Of a DNA stretch of 64,000 nucleotides, positions 8,983-16,677 are shown piece after piece (position 1 is the stretch's first letter; each line of letters opens with the position of its first letter). The stretch is taken from assembly GCA_023410535.1 (NCBI GenBank), contig JAEYPR010000031.1, positions 326,448-390,447 of the forward strand, written 5' to 3'. The notes beneath the pieces are model-generated. The model made no database searches, had not been told where the DNA came from, and saw only the letters and a program-made list of their open reading frames with translations. Source of the stretch: Bacillota bacterium (lineage in GTDB: Bacteria; Bacillota; UBA4882; UBA8346). A program made the position numbers and the translations under genes.

Positions 8983-10641
8983 ATGGCAAAACAAGCAAAA
9001 AAATTGAAAGTAATTCCACTGGGTGGCTTGGGCGAAATCGGTAAAAACATGACTGTCTTCGAGTACGGTCAAGATATTATTGTGGTCGACTGCGGGATGG
9101 CCTTCCCCGAGGAAGATATGCCCGGCGTCGACCTGGTACTGCCGGACACCAGTTACCTGGTGAAAAATTTAGCCAAGGTTAAGGGAATTATTATCACTCA
9201 TGGGCATGAAGACCATATCGGTGCTCTTCCTTACGTGCTGAAAGAAGTAAATGTCCCGGTCTACGGGACCCGGCTCTCGCTGGGATTGATCGAGTCAAAA
9301 TTAGCCGAACACGGCATTTTGACCAGTTGCAAATTGCAGACCGTCCGGCAGGGCGAGACGATTGAATTGGGCGCTTTTAAGGTGGAGTTTATCCGCTCGA
9401 CCCATAGCATCGCCGACACCGTGGCGTTGGCGATTCATACCCCGATCGGGGTGGTGGTCCATACCGCCGATTTTAAGATCGATCATACTCCGATTGGCGG
9501 GGAGACCATTGACCTGCCGCGTTTCGCGGAGTTGGGCAAGAAAGGCGTCTTGCTTTTGATGTCGGACAGCACCAACATCGAGCGCAAGGGGTATACCATG
9601 TCGGAGCGGATCGTCGGCGACTCGTTTGAAGATATCTTTGCCAACGCCAAAGGCCGGATTTTGGTTGCGACCTTCGCCTCCAACATCCATCGGATTCAAC
9701 AGGTAATCAATGCGGCGGCCAAGTTCAAACGGAAAGTGGCGCTCTGCGGCCGCAGTTTGGTCAATGTCAGCAGCAAAGCGATTGAGCTTGGATACTTACA
9801 AATGCCGGAAGGTATTTCGGTCGATATTGATCATGTCAAAAATAAACGTGCCGATCACCTGGTGATCATTACCACCGGGAGTCAGGGCGAGCCCATGTCG
9901 GCGCTGGCCCGGATGGCCATGGGTGAGCACCGGCAGATTGAGATTGTCGAAGGCGACCTGGTAGTGATCTCAGCCAGTCCGATTCCGGGAAATGAGAAGA
10001 CCATTTCCGGGGTGATCAATGAGTTGTTTAAGAAAGGCGCCAATGTCATTTACGAATCGTGGAACGAGATCCATGTTTCAGGACATGCCTGCCAGGAAGA
10101 GTTAAAGCTGATGCAGCGGTTGGTCAATCCGAAGTACTTCATGCCAGTCCATGGCGAGTACCGCCACTTGAAACAACACGCCAATCTGGCGCAGAGTTTG
10201 GGGATGCCGAAAGAAAACACCTTCATCATGGATATCGGCGAGGTGTTGGAGATTAGCAGTCAGGGCGCTGCCAAGAACGGCCGGGTCGCCGCGGGCAAAG
10301 TACTGGTGGATGGTTTGGGTGTCGGCGATGTTGGCAATATTGTGTTACGCGACCGTAAACATTTATCGGAAGACGGCATGATCGTGGTAATCGCGACGCT
10401 CCAAAAAGAGACGGGCAGTTTGCTTAACGAACCCGATGTGATCTCGCGAGGCTTCATCTATGTTCGTGAATCGGAAGGGTTGCTGGATGAGATCAAGCAG
10501 ATCACCAAAAAATCGGTCCAGCAAAGCGAAGGGCAGAATTGGTCGACCAAAAAGAAGCTGATCAAAGACGGGTTAAGCAGCTTCCTTTATCAGAAGACCA
10601 AACGGACGCCGATGATCATTCCGATTATCATTGAAATCTAA
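8983..10641 (+). CDS. rnj: Ribonuclease J
   Basis: A 5'-3' exoribonuclease and endoribonuclease of the metallo-beta-lactamase/beta-CASP family, central to mRNA decay and rRNA maturation in Bacillota. 552 residues, as usual. The zinc motif ITHGHEDHIGAL is at about residue 70, followed by the beta-CASP signatures (STHSIADTVALAI, SDSTNIERKGYT, TTGSQGEPMSALARM), and FMPVHGEYRHLKQHA near residue 387. The C-terminal domain ends in QKTKRTPMIIPIIIEI. ATG 8983 has AGGAGA about 8 bases upstream. It is a single-gene unit with its own terminator. I see one rnj only, so J1 versus J2 is not decided. Confidence 0.95.
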   Translation: MAKQAKKLKVIPLGGLGEIGKNMTVFEYGQDIIVVDCGMAFPEEDMPGVDLVLPDTSYLVKNLAKVKGIIITHGHEDHIGALPYVLKEVNVPVYGTRLSLGLIESKLAEHGILTSCKLQTVRQGETIELGAFKVEFIRSTHSIADTVALAIHTPIGVVVHTADFKIDHTPIGGETIDLPRFAELGKKGVLLLMSDSTNIERKGYTMSERIVGDSFEDIFANAKGRILVATFASNIHRIQQVINAAAKFKRKVALCGRSLVNVSSKAIELGYLQMPEGISVDIDHVKNKRADHLVIITTGSQGEPMSALARMAMGEHRQIEIVEGDLVVISASPIPGNEKTISGVINELFKKGANVIYESWNEIHVSGHACQEELKLMQRLVNPKYFMPVHGEYRHLKQHANLAQSLGMPKENTFIMDIGEVLEISSQGAAKNGRVAAGKVLVDGLGVGDVGNIVLRDRKHLSEDGMIVVIATLQKETGSLLNEPDVISRGFIYVRESEGLLDEIKQITKKSVQQSEGQNWSTKKKLIKDGLSSFLYQKTKRTPMIIPIIIEI

Positions 10642-10652
10642 AATAAACGACC

Positions 10653-10687
10653 AACCGGAGCCGTCTATCGACAGCTCCGGTTTTTTT
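10653..10687 (+). terminator. Rho-independent terminator of rnj
   Basis: Stem AACCGGAGC (10653-10661) with GCTCCGGTT (10674-10682), 12-base loop, T-run to 10687. Confidence 0.92.
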
Positions 10688-10720
10688 AAGAAAAAAGGGG
10701 CTGACGATGGAGTCAGCCCC
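10685..10720 (-). terminator. Rho-independent terminator of the pectate lyase gene
   Basis: A 9-bp stem (GGGGCTGAC with GTCAGCCCC, 10697-10720) is followed on the minus strand by six T residues (AAAAAA at 10691-10696 on the plus strand). Confidence 0.9.
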
Positions 10721-10743
10721 TGGTTGGTTAGAGCGGGTTCATC

Positions 10744-12441
10744 TCAAGGGTTGCCTTTGCCAATCCCGACGTAGTTCTTTAAGTTCTGTTTAATCCATAC
10801 GGCGGTATGCGGCGTATAGGAATAGTATTGACCCGGGGTCCAGACCCAAGTGCCGGTTGGCGGGTTGGGGGTTGAAGTGCCGTTGTCGCCTTCGAACAAG
10901 CTGTTGACGTCAGTGACATAACCGGGGTTGCTGGAATCGTCATAGGCGGCGAACGCGTCATGCGTATTCAGGAAGTAGTTGGCTTCTGAATAAATGTTCG
11001 CGCGGTCGCCCCGGCCGATCGCATAATTCGGGTTGTTGTCATAGTAGTTGTTATAAACGTGGACGGCTCCGAACCGGACGCGTGGCGCCCGTTCGTAGAC
11101 GTTTTGCCAGTAGTTGTGATGAACGGTCACCGTGTAATGCCAGAGACTCTTGTCGGTGTTGGACTGGGCCGATTTGGCGGCGGAGTCGCTATCGCTGGAA
11201 CCGATCAAGACGGCGGTCTTTTGATAATGGAAGTAGTTATAGGAGATGGTGACAAACCGGGCGTTCCGGGTGGGATCGACCAAGCCGTCACGGGTCTCGT
11301 GCATGGTGCAGTGATCGACCCAGACGTGATGGACGTCCTGGGCGAAGGTGACCGCATCGAGACCTTCGGAGTCTCCGGCTTCAAAGCCGCCGTTCATGAT
11401 ATCCAAGTTTTTGATGATGATGTTACTGCCGCGCAGGTATAAACCAAAGTTGAGGTAAGCGCCGCTGCCAGCGCCGACGATGGTTTTGTTGGATTTCACG
11501 TTAATCATGCCGGGGCCGCCGGTAAGAGTACCGTGAATGACAATGATCGCCGGGTTGTCGTCTTTATACAGGACGCTTTCTAAGGTGGCTTTGTCATAGA
11601 TATGGATTACCTGTCCGCCGGCACCGCCGGTGGTGCCGTTTTGACCAAGCGCGTTAAGCGCGGCCCAACCAACCGGGCTACCGATCACTGGAATGTCCGG
11701 AATCGGTCCGGTCGGGGTGGGTATCGGCGTTGCGGTCGGCGGATTGCTGCTGGTGCTGGTCGGTGTTGGAGTTGAAGTCGGCCGGACCGTACTGGTTGCG
11801 GCCGTAGTAGCGGTGGCCGTTGCCGTCACGGTTGGGGTTGGCGTACTGCCGTTATCGCTGACGATAATATCGTCAAACTCGGCGCTGGCATTGGTCATGG
11901 TAAAGCCAACTTTACCGGAGGATAATGACGAGTCGGTCACGGACGCTTGTAAAACGTCGTTAACATAGAAATCTAACTTGGTGCCGGTGAGTACCAGTTT
12001 CAGTGTGTACCAGGTCCCGGTGGTAACAGTGTAAGCTTTGGAAGCCAATGTGCTGAGGGAGCCGCTGACCTTTTTTTGGATGACCGCGGTGTTGGCATTG
12101 GTTAATGCCGCCGCATAGTAGTTGCTGGTGCTGGAGTAGCGGGCCAAGATTCCGACGGGACGGTTGGAACCGTTAAACGCCAGGATCTTCACTCGGGCTT
12201 GGACCGTATAATTGGTCCAGGCGGAACCGGTGTAGGAGAAACAATTGGCGGAAGTGCTCGCTTGTTTGTACACATAACTGCCGTCCGTCACGACCGACCA
12301 CGTGCCGCTGGAGGTGGACCAACCGGTGGCGTTGCCGTCTTGGAAGTCGTCACTGAACAGTGTGGCGGCGCCGACCATCGTCAAGGCGGCGAATAATAAC
12401 ACCACTGCCACCCCGACCAGAGCTAAGATTTTTTTGTTCAT
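10744..12441 (-). CDS. Secreted pectate lyase (PL1) with an N-terminal beta-sandwich module
   Basis: It cleaves polygalacturonate by beta-elimination outside the cell. 565 residues. A signal peptide (MNKKILALVGVAVVLLFAALTMVGA) is followed by a beta-sandwich module of about 170 residues beginning FSDDFQDGNATGWSTSSGTW, resembling LamG/DUF1080 sugar-binding domains. Then comes a Thr/Pro-rich linker (about residues 201-245), and the PL1 parallel beta-helix with VWVDHCTMHETRDGLVD and ERAPRVRFG, the Ca-binding and catalytic Arg segments. AGGGAGG precedes the ATG. It is transcribed alone. The modular, linker-containing form is typical of enzymes secreted by plant-polymer degraders. Product oligouronides could feed the nearby sugar-acid genes, which is an inference. 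Confidence 0.92.
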   Translation of the reverse strand: MNKKILALVGVAVVLLFAALTMVGAATLFSDDFQDGNATGWSTSSGTWSVVTDGSYVYKQASTSANCFSYTGSAWTNYTVQARVKILAFNGSNRPVGILARYSSTSNYYAAALTNANTAVIQKKVSGSLSTLASKAYTVTTGTWYTLKLVLTGTKLDFYVNDVLQASVTDSSLSSGKVGFTMTNASAEFDDIIVSDNGSTPTPTVTATATATTAATSTVRPTSTPTPTSTSSNPPTATPIPTPTGPIPDIPVIGSPVGWAALNALGQNGTTGGAGGQVIHIYDKATLESVLYKDDNPAIIVIHGTLTGGPGMINVKSNKTIVGAGSGAYLNFGLYLRGSNIIIKNLDIMNGGFEAGDSEGLDAVTFAQDVHHVWVDHCTMHETRDGLVDPTRNARFVTISYNYFHYQKTAVLIGSSDSDSAAKSAQSNTDKSLWHYTVTVHHNYWQNVYERAPRVRFGAVHVYNNYYDNNPNYAIGRGDRANIYSEANYFLNTHDAFAAYDDSSNPGYVTDVNSLFEGDNGTSTPNPPTGTWVWTPGQYYSYTPHTAVWIKQNLKNYVGIGKGNP

Positions 12442-12996
12442 ACAAGATCCTCCCTTAATTTATTTTATATAGTTGAAATCAAGGCTGACCGCCATAAGCG
12501 AATCGGGGCCTGACCCCAACTTATAAACAGAGGAAAGTATGTCGTGGTGCTTGGGGCGATGATTTCTCATAATTTAAGCTAGGGCTTGTACGTAGTAAAG
12601 CAGAATAATGCTGGAATAAGATGAGCCAGGGTAATCGATCAATCAAATAAGACGTAAGTAAAATTATGGATCGTTGACCAATTATATCCTACCATTGATC
12701 GTTAAATCATGTCAAATTATGTCAGAATGATTGAGGATGAAATTTCACGGAAACATGGGCAATTTCGAGAGTTTTTAGTGAAATTCAGTTGATATTGAAT
12801 CTGCATTTTTTGTCCTGGGGAAGGTTAACTGGAAAACAAGCGCGAACAATATAGATAAGATGAACGAAATAATGCGAACGGGCTTTCTCATCGTTAAGGC
12901 ACGGTTGAGGAAGGGGAAACCGCGAAATTTATTTCAGCTTATTTGTCGGGAAAATATCGGGCGACTAGTTAAGGAGATTCATTGCAACGGGGTGAG
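12442..12996. other. Intergenic region between divergent pel and lpd
   Basis: About 555 bp with no convincing gene. It holds a small GGGG-CCTGA-CCCC hairpin at about 12509-12521, an A/T-rich stretch with likely pel promoter sequence (TATATAAAATAA on the minus strand, about 12455-12470), and the second copy of the two-block element at 12822-12857. Nothing else is recognisable. Confidence 0.6.
12822..12857. promoter_or_regulatory. Two-block conserved element, copy 2 (upstream of lpd)
   Basis: AGGTTAACT, 14 bases, AACAATATAGATA, with the same blocks and spacing as at 8798-8833. Partial similarity continues about 20 bp downstream in both copies. Confidence 0.45.
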
Positions 12997-14364
12997 ATGA
13001 TGGATTACGATGTAGTGGTGATCGGCGCCGGACCGGGCGGTTATGTGGCAGCGTTGCACGCCGCCAAACTTGGCAAGCGGGTCTGCTTGATCGAACGGGA
13101 TGAAGTCGGCGGCGTCTGTCTGAATTGGGGCTGTATTCCGACCAAGGCGTTGGTGGCTTCGGCGAAAGTGTTTGCCAATATTCAAAAGGCGGCCGAATAC
13201 GGAATCGCGGTCGGCGCGCCCACGGTCGACTGGACCAAAGTCAGGGAACGTCAGGCGGGTGTGGTCAAACGGTTGGTCACCGGAGTCATGTATCTGCTGC
13301 AACAGGCGCAAGTCGAGCTGATCCGGGGCACGGCCCAACTGAGCGGCGTTCAAACGCTCGTTATCACTACCGCCGACGGCCAAACAAGCCAGATCAGCGC
13401 CGACCGGATTATTTTAGCCACCGGTTCGCAGCCGTTGGTGCCGGGGTTGTTTGACTATGACGGCCGGCAGGTGATCACCAGCAACGAAGCGTTGACGATG
13501 GCGGCCTTGCCGGAGTCGTTGGCGATCGTCGGGGGCGGGGTGGTCGGTTGCGAGTTCGCCTCGATTATGGCCGGCTTCGGCGTGAAGGTGACCATCATCG
13601 AGATGTTGGAGAACCTGCTGCCCTTTGCGGATAAAGAGATCAGTTCCACCCTGCGTTTGCAGTTTAAGAAGAAAGGCATCGCCGTTCAGACCGGCGTCGC
13701 GGTGCAGTCGGTCCGCAAAACCGCGGCGGCGGTCGAGATTACCTTAGCTAACGGTCAAGTCATTGCGGCCGCGCAATTGCTGGTAGCGATCGGGCGCCGT
13801 CCCAACTCGGGCAATTTGGGTTTGGAAGCTCTGGGCGTGACCATCGCGTCTAATGGCCGGGTGCCGGTGAACGAACACCTCCAGACCAACTTGCCCTGGT
13901 TATATGCGATTGGCGATCTGAACGACCAGCCGTTCGACCTGGCGCATACCGCGTCCTTCCAAGGGATTTGCGTCGCGCACCATCTGGCGGGGGCGGAGGG
14001 CGTATGGACCAATGAAGCCATTCCCAACTGCATCTTTACCGAGCCGGAAGTGGCGGCGGTCGGGTTGACGGCGGACGAAGCGACGGCCCAAGGGATCGCG
14101 GTCACCACCGCCAAACTGGCTTTTCTCGCCAACGGCAAAGCCCAAACCCAAGGCGAAGCGGTCGGTTTTGTGAAAGTGGTGGCCGAAAAGGGTAGCGGCA
14201 AGCTGCGCGGCGTCCACATCATCGGCCCCAACGCCAGCGACTTGATTGCCGAGGCGACCTTGGCGGTGAAACAAGGCTTGACCGCGGCGGCGATTACCCA
14301 AACCGTGCATGCCCACCCGACTTTGGCGGAGGCGTTTTTGGATGCGTGTGAGATGGTGAAGTAA
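12997..14364 (+). CDS. lpdA: Dihydrolipoyl dehydrogenase
   Basis: A FAD flavoenzyme that reoxidises dihydrolipoamide with NAD in 2-oxoacid dehydrogenase or glycine-cleavage complexes. The FAD motif VVVIGAGPGGYVAA is at the N-terminus, the redox disulfide in GGVCLNWGCIPTKAL, the NAD motif IVGGGVVGCEFASIMAGFG, and the C-terminal His-Glu in HAHPTLAEAF. About 455 residues is normal. The start is uncertain: ATGATG at 12997-13002 behind GGGGTGA, or TTG 12982 behind AAGGAG, which adds five residues. No E1, E2 or gcv gene is adjacent, so its complex must be encoded elsewhere, or it serves another disulfide substrate. Confidence 0.92.
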   Translation: MMDYDVVVIGAGPGGYVAALHAAKLGKRVCLIERDEVGGVCLNWGCIPTKALVASAKVFANIQKAAEYGIAVGAPTVDWTKVRERQAGVVKRLVTGVMYLLQQAQVELIRGTAQLSGVQTLVITTADGQTSQISADRIILATGSQPLVPGLFDYDGRQVITSNEALTMAALPESLAIVGGGVVGCEFASIMAGFGVKVTIIEMLENLLPFADKEISSTLRLQFKKKGIAVQTGVAVQSVRKTAAAVEITLANGQVIAAAQLLVAIGRRPNSGNLGLEALGVTIASNGRVPVNEHLQTNLPWLYAIGDLNDQPFDLAHTASFQGICVAHHLAGAEGVWTNEAIPNCIFTEPEVAAVGLTADEATAQGIAVTTAKLAFLANGKAQTQGEAVGFVKVVAEKGSGKLRGVHIIGPNASDLIAEATLAVKQGLTAAAITQTVHAHPTLAEAFLDACEMVK

Positions 14365-14375
14365 GGCGTGGCATA

Positions 14376-14412
14376 ATAAACCGTTCTGTGAATGTTCGTA
14401 GGGCGGTTTTAT
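14376..14412 (+). terminator. Probable terminator of lpd
   Basis: ATAAACCG (14376-14383) pairs with CGGTTTTAT (14404-14412), with one bulged T and a long loop. A weak candidate. Confidence 0.5.
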
Positions 14413-14432
14413 AATCTGGGTTGTGCTTCGTT

Positions 14433-14645
14433 TTGACCTCACCCATGGCCCCTCTCCGACGGAGATGTACCGTAGGTTGTTCAGCGGCGAGGGGTGACGG
14501 AGCCGGAACCCAGGGCCGATGCCGTGTTGAATTATGAAAAATATAACTGTGTCGACCCGAGATTCCAATGGTTCACCCCTCGCCGCTGATCTGCTTGCCG
14601 GAGAAGCGACGTCGGAGAGGGAAGGCGCAGCGGGGGTGAGGTTCA
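14433..14645. repeat. Large imperfect palindromic element
   Basis: The outer arms are TGACCTCACCC with CCTCTCCGACG on the left and CGTCGGAGAGG with GGGTGAGGTTCA on the right. The inner arms are TTCAGCGGCGAGGGGTGA and TTCACCCCTCGCCGCTGA. The whole can fold as a cruciform of about 210 bp. It resembles the CTCACCC/CCTCTCC-type palindromic repeats dispersed in many genomes. It carries no coding sequence. Confidence 0.7.
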
Positions 14646-14692
14646 AGACGTCAACGGGGGTATCAAGTAATAATGTTACAAGGTTTTGAGCG

Positions 14693-14985
14693 GCGTACCT
14701 TCCATCCGTGGAAAACTTAAAATCCGGGTAATCAGTGTTTTAGTGTTGGCTGAAAATTACCACGGATGGCCCCCCGCGCCGCCTCTTTTCCCGGACGAAA
14801 AACGGCGGTTGGCTCCGGAAGCCTCTACCCGGTAGCCAGTCGACTTGCCAGGGATGGCGACGGCATGCTAGAACCGGGATGATTTAAGGAAGGTTCGGAA
14901 ACGTAGTTTCCGGGAGTTTTTGGGTACTTTTTGCGGTCAAAAAGTACTGCGCCGCCGCAACCGTGGGCGGAAAAGAAAGACAAAA
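14693..14985 (+). repeat. 293-bp direct repeat, copy A
   Basis: It is highly similar, over an identical length, to 15905-16197. Conserved internal pieces are CGCCGCCTCTTTTCCCGG, a GGAAAC/GTTTCC palindrome, a GTACTTTTT/AAAAAGTAC inverted repeat, and a purine-rich end (GGCGGAAAAGAAAGACAAAA). The two copies flank the HTH/SymE-like gene pair. Both are followed by an A/T-rich tail and a CCATC/GATGG hairpin. It is non-coding and probably a MITE-like dispersed element. Confidence 0.85.
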
Positions 14986-15026
14986 GAAATAGGTTTTAGA
15001 CAACCGAAAATACGAATTTAAATAAA

Positions 15027-15063
15027 AAACCATCTACCGCTTTTCTACCGCGTGGATGGTTTT
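15027..15063 (-). terminator. Terminator downstream of the small HTH gene
   Basis: ACCATCTAC pairs with GTGGATGGT (one G-T wobble), and AAAAAA on its left gives a T-run on the minus strand. It ends the small HTH gene and may also act on the plus strand, where TTTT follows. Confidence 0.75.
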
Positions 15064-15105
15064 CAGTTCCCGCTTCTTTCCCAACCAAAACCAACTACCT
15101 CATTC

Positions 15106-15282
15106 CTACTCCAACGACTTCAAAAAATTCCGAATATCCTCTTCCCGGAACCGCACCGCGCCTTTTCTACCTTCCGATAGCTTCAACGCTTTCAATTTAC
15201 CATCGGCTACCCAGCGGTTAATGGTGCTTTCCGAGACCTTTAATTTTTTGGCGACTTCTTTAACGGTATATAATTCTTCCAT
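15106..15282 (-). CDS. Small excisionase-family HTH DNA-binding protein
   Basis: A 58-residue protein, MEELYTVKEVAKKLKVSES followed by TINRWVADGKLKAL and ending in FREEDIRNFLKSLE. This is the MerR/excisionase-like winged helix (HTH_17 type): a YTVKEVAKKL helix, a VSESTINRWV recognition helix and an FREEDI wing. The start is certain: GGAGGAG lies 2 bases upstream on the minus strand. It is divergent from the SymE-like gene, 187 bp away, inside the direct-repeat bracket. It could regulate that neighbour, or be a leftover of a mobile element's Xis. It is shorter than most annotation cutoffs and easily missed. Confidence 0.88.
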   Translation of the reverse strand: MEELYTVKEVAKKLKVSESTINRWVADGKLKALKLSEGRKGAVRFREEDIRNFLKSLE

Positions 15283-15349
15283 ATCTCCTCCATTATTAGT
15301 TATAGTCTATCATAGGTTTTTATTGACGACAATAATTCACCTTTATCGC

Positions 15350-15378
15350 TTGACGCGGTTGATAAATTATAATAAAAT
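15350..15378 (+). promoter_or_regulatory. Candidate promoter of the SymE-like gene
   Basis: TTGACG (15350-15355), a 17-base spacer, and TAAAAT (15373-15378), followed by an A/T-rich leader of about 90 bases. Confidence 0.55.
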
Positions 15379-15469
15379 ATAGCAAATAAAAATAAATAAA
15401 AGCTAACAAATATTTTAACAACGCTACAATATCTTCCAAGGCAAGAAACGATCGAGGAGTGACCGTAAA

Positions 15470-15898
15470 ATGAAAGACCATAGCGGTACCGTGGGTTTCT
15501 ACCATAAAAATAACCGCAAACTCCCCCTCATCCGCCTGTCCGGCCAATGGTTGACGCAAAACGGGTTTCAGATCGGCCGCCCCATCCGGGTTCGGGTCCG
15601 GCCGGGCAGCATCAATCTGGAGCTACAACTACCCCAAGACGAACCGCCTCAGCCCATCGAAGGTTTCCTCGTCATGCACCATCAAGGCCATTACGCCATC
15701 TGCAGCCGGGGATTGTTTCACCAATTGCGCCGGGACGACCGAGTGGCGGTGGAGATGCAAAAGGACACTTGGGTGGAGCTAAAAGTGATGCGGGATATGG
15801 AAGGATATTATTTGCAGAACAATGAGATCGCGTTTTATCCAAAGATGGTTTATGGGCGGTTGATTGAACGGGACGGGAATGTGGAGCTTTTGAAGTGA
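15470..15898 (+). CDS. SymE-like protein with an extra C-terminal domain
   Basis: 142 residues. Residues 17-53 (KLPLIRLSGQWLTQNGF, IGRPIRVRVRPGSINLEL) match the SymE toxin core as I know it (xxPxIxLxGxWLxxAGF, then a G-x-x-V-x-V-x-x-G strand pattern), an AbrB-like fold. In E. coli SymE is an SOS-induced type I toxin silenced by an antisense RNA. The C-terminal 75 residues (EGFLVMHHQGHYAICS, VEMQKDTWVELKV, EGYYLQNNEIAF) look like a small beta domain reminiscent of DUF5348. This second assignment is tentative. GAGGAGTGA precedes the ATG. Divergent HTH partner, direct repeats on both sides. Whether it is toxic is not shown by sequence. Confidence 0.7.
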   Translation: MKDHSGTVGFYHKNNRKLPLIRLSGQWLTQNGFQIGRPIRVRVRPGSINLELQLPQDEPPQPIEGFLVMHHQGHYAICSRGLFHQLRRDDRVAVEMQKDTWVELKVMRDMEGYYLQNNEIAFYPKMVYGRLIERDGNVELLK

Positions 15899-15904
15899 CG
15901 GTTA

Positions 15905-16197
15905 GCGCCTTCCGCCCGTGGAAGGTTAAGTATATCCGGGGAATCAGTGTTGGAGTTTGGCTGAAAATTATCACGGATGGCCCTAACACGCCGCCTCTTT
16001 TCCCGGACGAAAAACGGCGGTCGGCCTCGAAAGCCGCCACCCGGTAGCCAGTCGGCTTGCTAGGGATGGCGGCGGCAGGCTAGAACCGGGATGATTTAAG
16101 GAAGGTTCGGAAACGTAGTTTCCGGGAGTTTTTGAGTACTTTTTTCGGTCAAAAAGTACTGCGCCGCCGCAACCGTGGGCGGAAAAGAAAGACAAAA
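15905..16197 (+). repeat. 293-bp direct repeat, copy B
   Basis: The second copy of the element at 14693-14985, in the same orientation and of the same length, starting 7 bp after the SymE-like stop codon. Most differences cluster in the first third. The last 130 bp are nearly identical. Confidence 0.85.
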
Positions 16198-16219
16198 CAG
16201 GTGAATTTAAAGATTAAAT

Positions 16220-16252
16220 CATCCACCGCTGCTAACGTGTGGATGGTTTTTT
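16220..16252 (+). terminator. Terminator downstream of repeat copy B
   Basis: CATCCAC (16220-16226) pairs with GTGGATG (16239-16245), then GTTTTTTATTTT. It probably ends SymE-like gene transcripts that read through the repeat. Confidence 0.85.
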
Positions 16253-16263
16253 ATTTTCCGGCA

Positions 16264-16430
16264 AGCCTGATATGTGAATAAGTAAGCTTGCCGAGTCGTT
16301 CCGCAAGGTGGATTTGTGAATAAGTAAGCTTGCCGAGTCGTTCCGCAAGGTGGATTTGTGGATAAGTAAGCTTGCTGAGTCGTTCCGCAAGCTGGATATG
16401 TGGATAAGTAAGCTATTTCTGTGGATAAAC
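16264..16430 (+). repeat. 42-bp tandem repeat array 1 with five DnaA-box matches
   Basis: Boxes (as TGTGNATAA on this strand) lie at 16273, 16315, 16357, 16399 and 16420. Spacings are 42, 42, 42 and 21 bp. The first two have A and the others G at the consensus-N position. Each full unit also carries a short hairpin of the form CTTGC-N11-GCAAG. The last box lacks the hairpin half-unit. The array fills the gap between the terminator at 16252 and the chemoreceptor leader. No coding function. Confidence 0.9.
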
Positions 16431-16677
16431 GCTGATGTTGGATGGGGAAGACGAATTGGTTTTTTTATTTCCTAAAACTCCGTTTCACCCGGTTTTCCCT
16501 ATGAAGATTCCTCAAAAAAATTCCGATAGGATAATAAATGCCCTTTCTCCTACAACGGGATTGCCGACATAAACGCAATGCCGTCCAAGAAGTAGGCAAA
16601 GCAAGTAACGAAAGAAGGCGGGAATTCATCGCAATCCTTTTATAAAAAACACTACATCATCAAGGAGGAACTTACAA

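Noticed and set aside
12509..12521. GGGGCCTGACCCC as an operator of pel
   Set aside because: It is a short hairpin of a type common in many genomes, not placed relative to a clear promoter.
16264..16430. CRISPR array
   Set aside because: Units are contiguous tandem copies with no unique spacers between them, and no cas gene is in the window.
16444..16677. c-di-GMP (GEMM) riboswitch before the chemoreceptor
   Set aside because: An ACGCAATGCC piece recalls the class I core, but the GGCAAACC and GGTAGC parts and the pairing pattern are missing.
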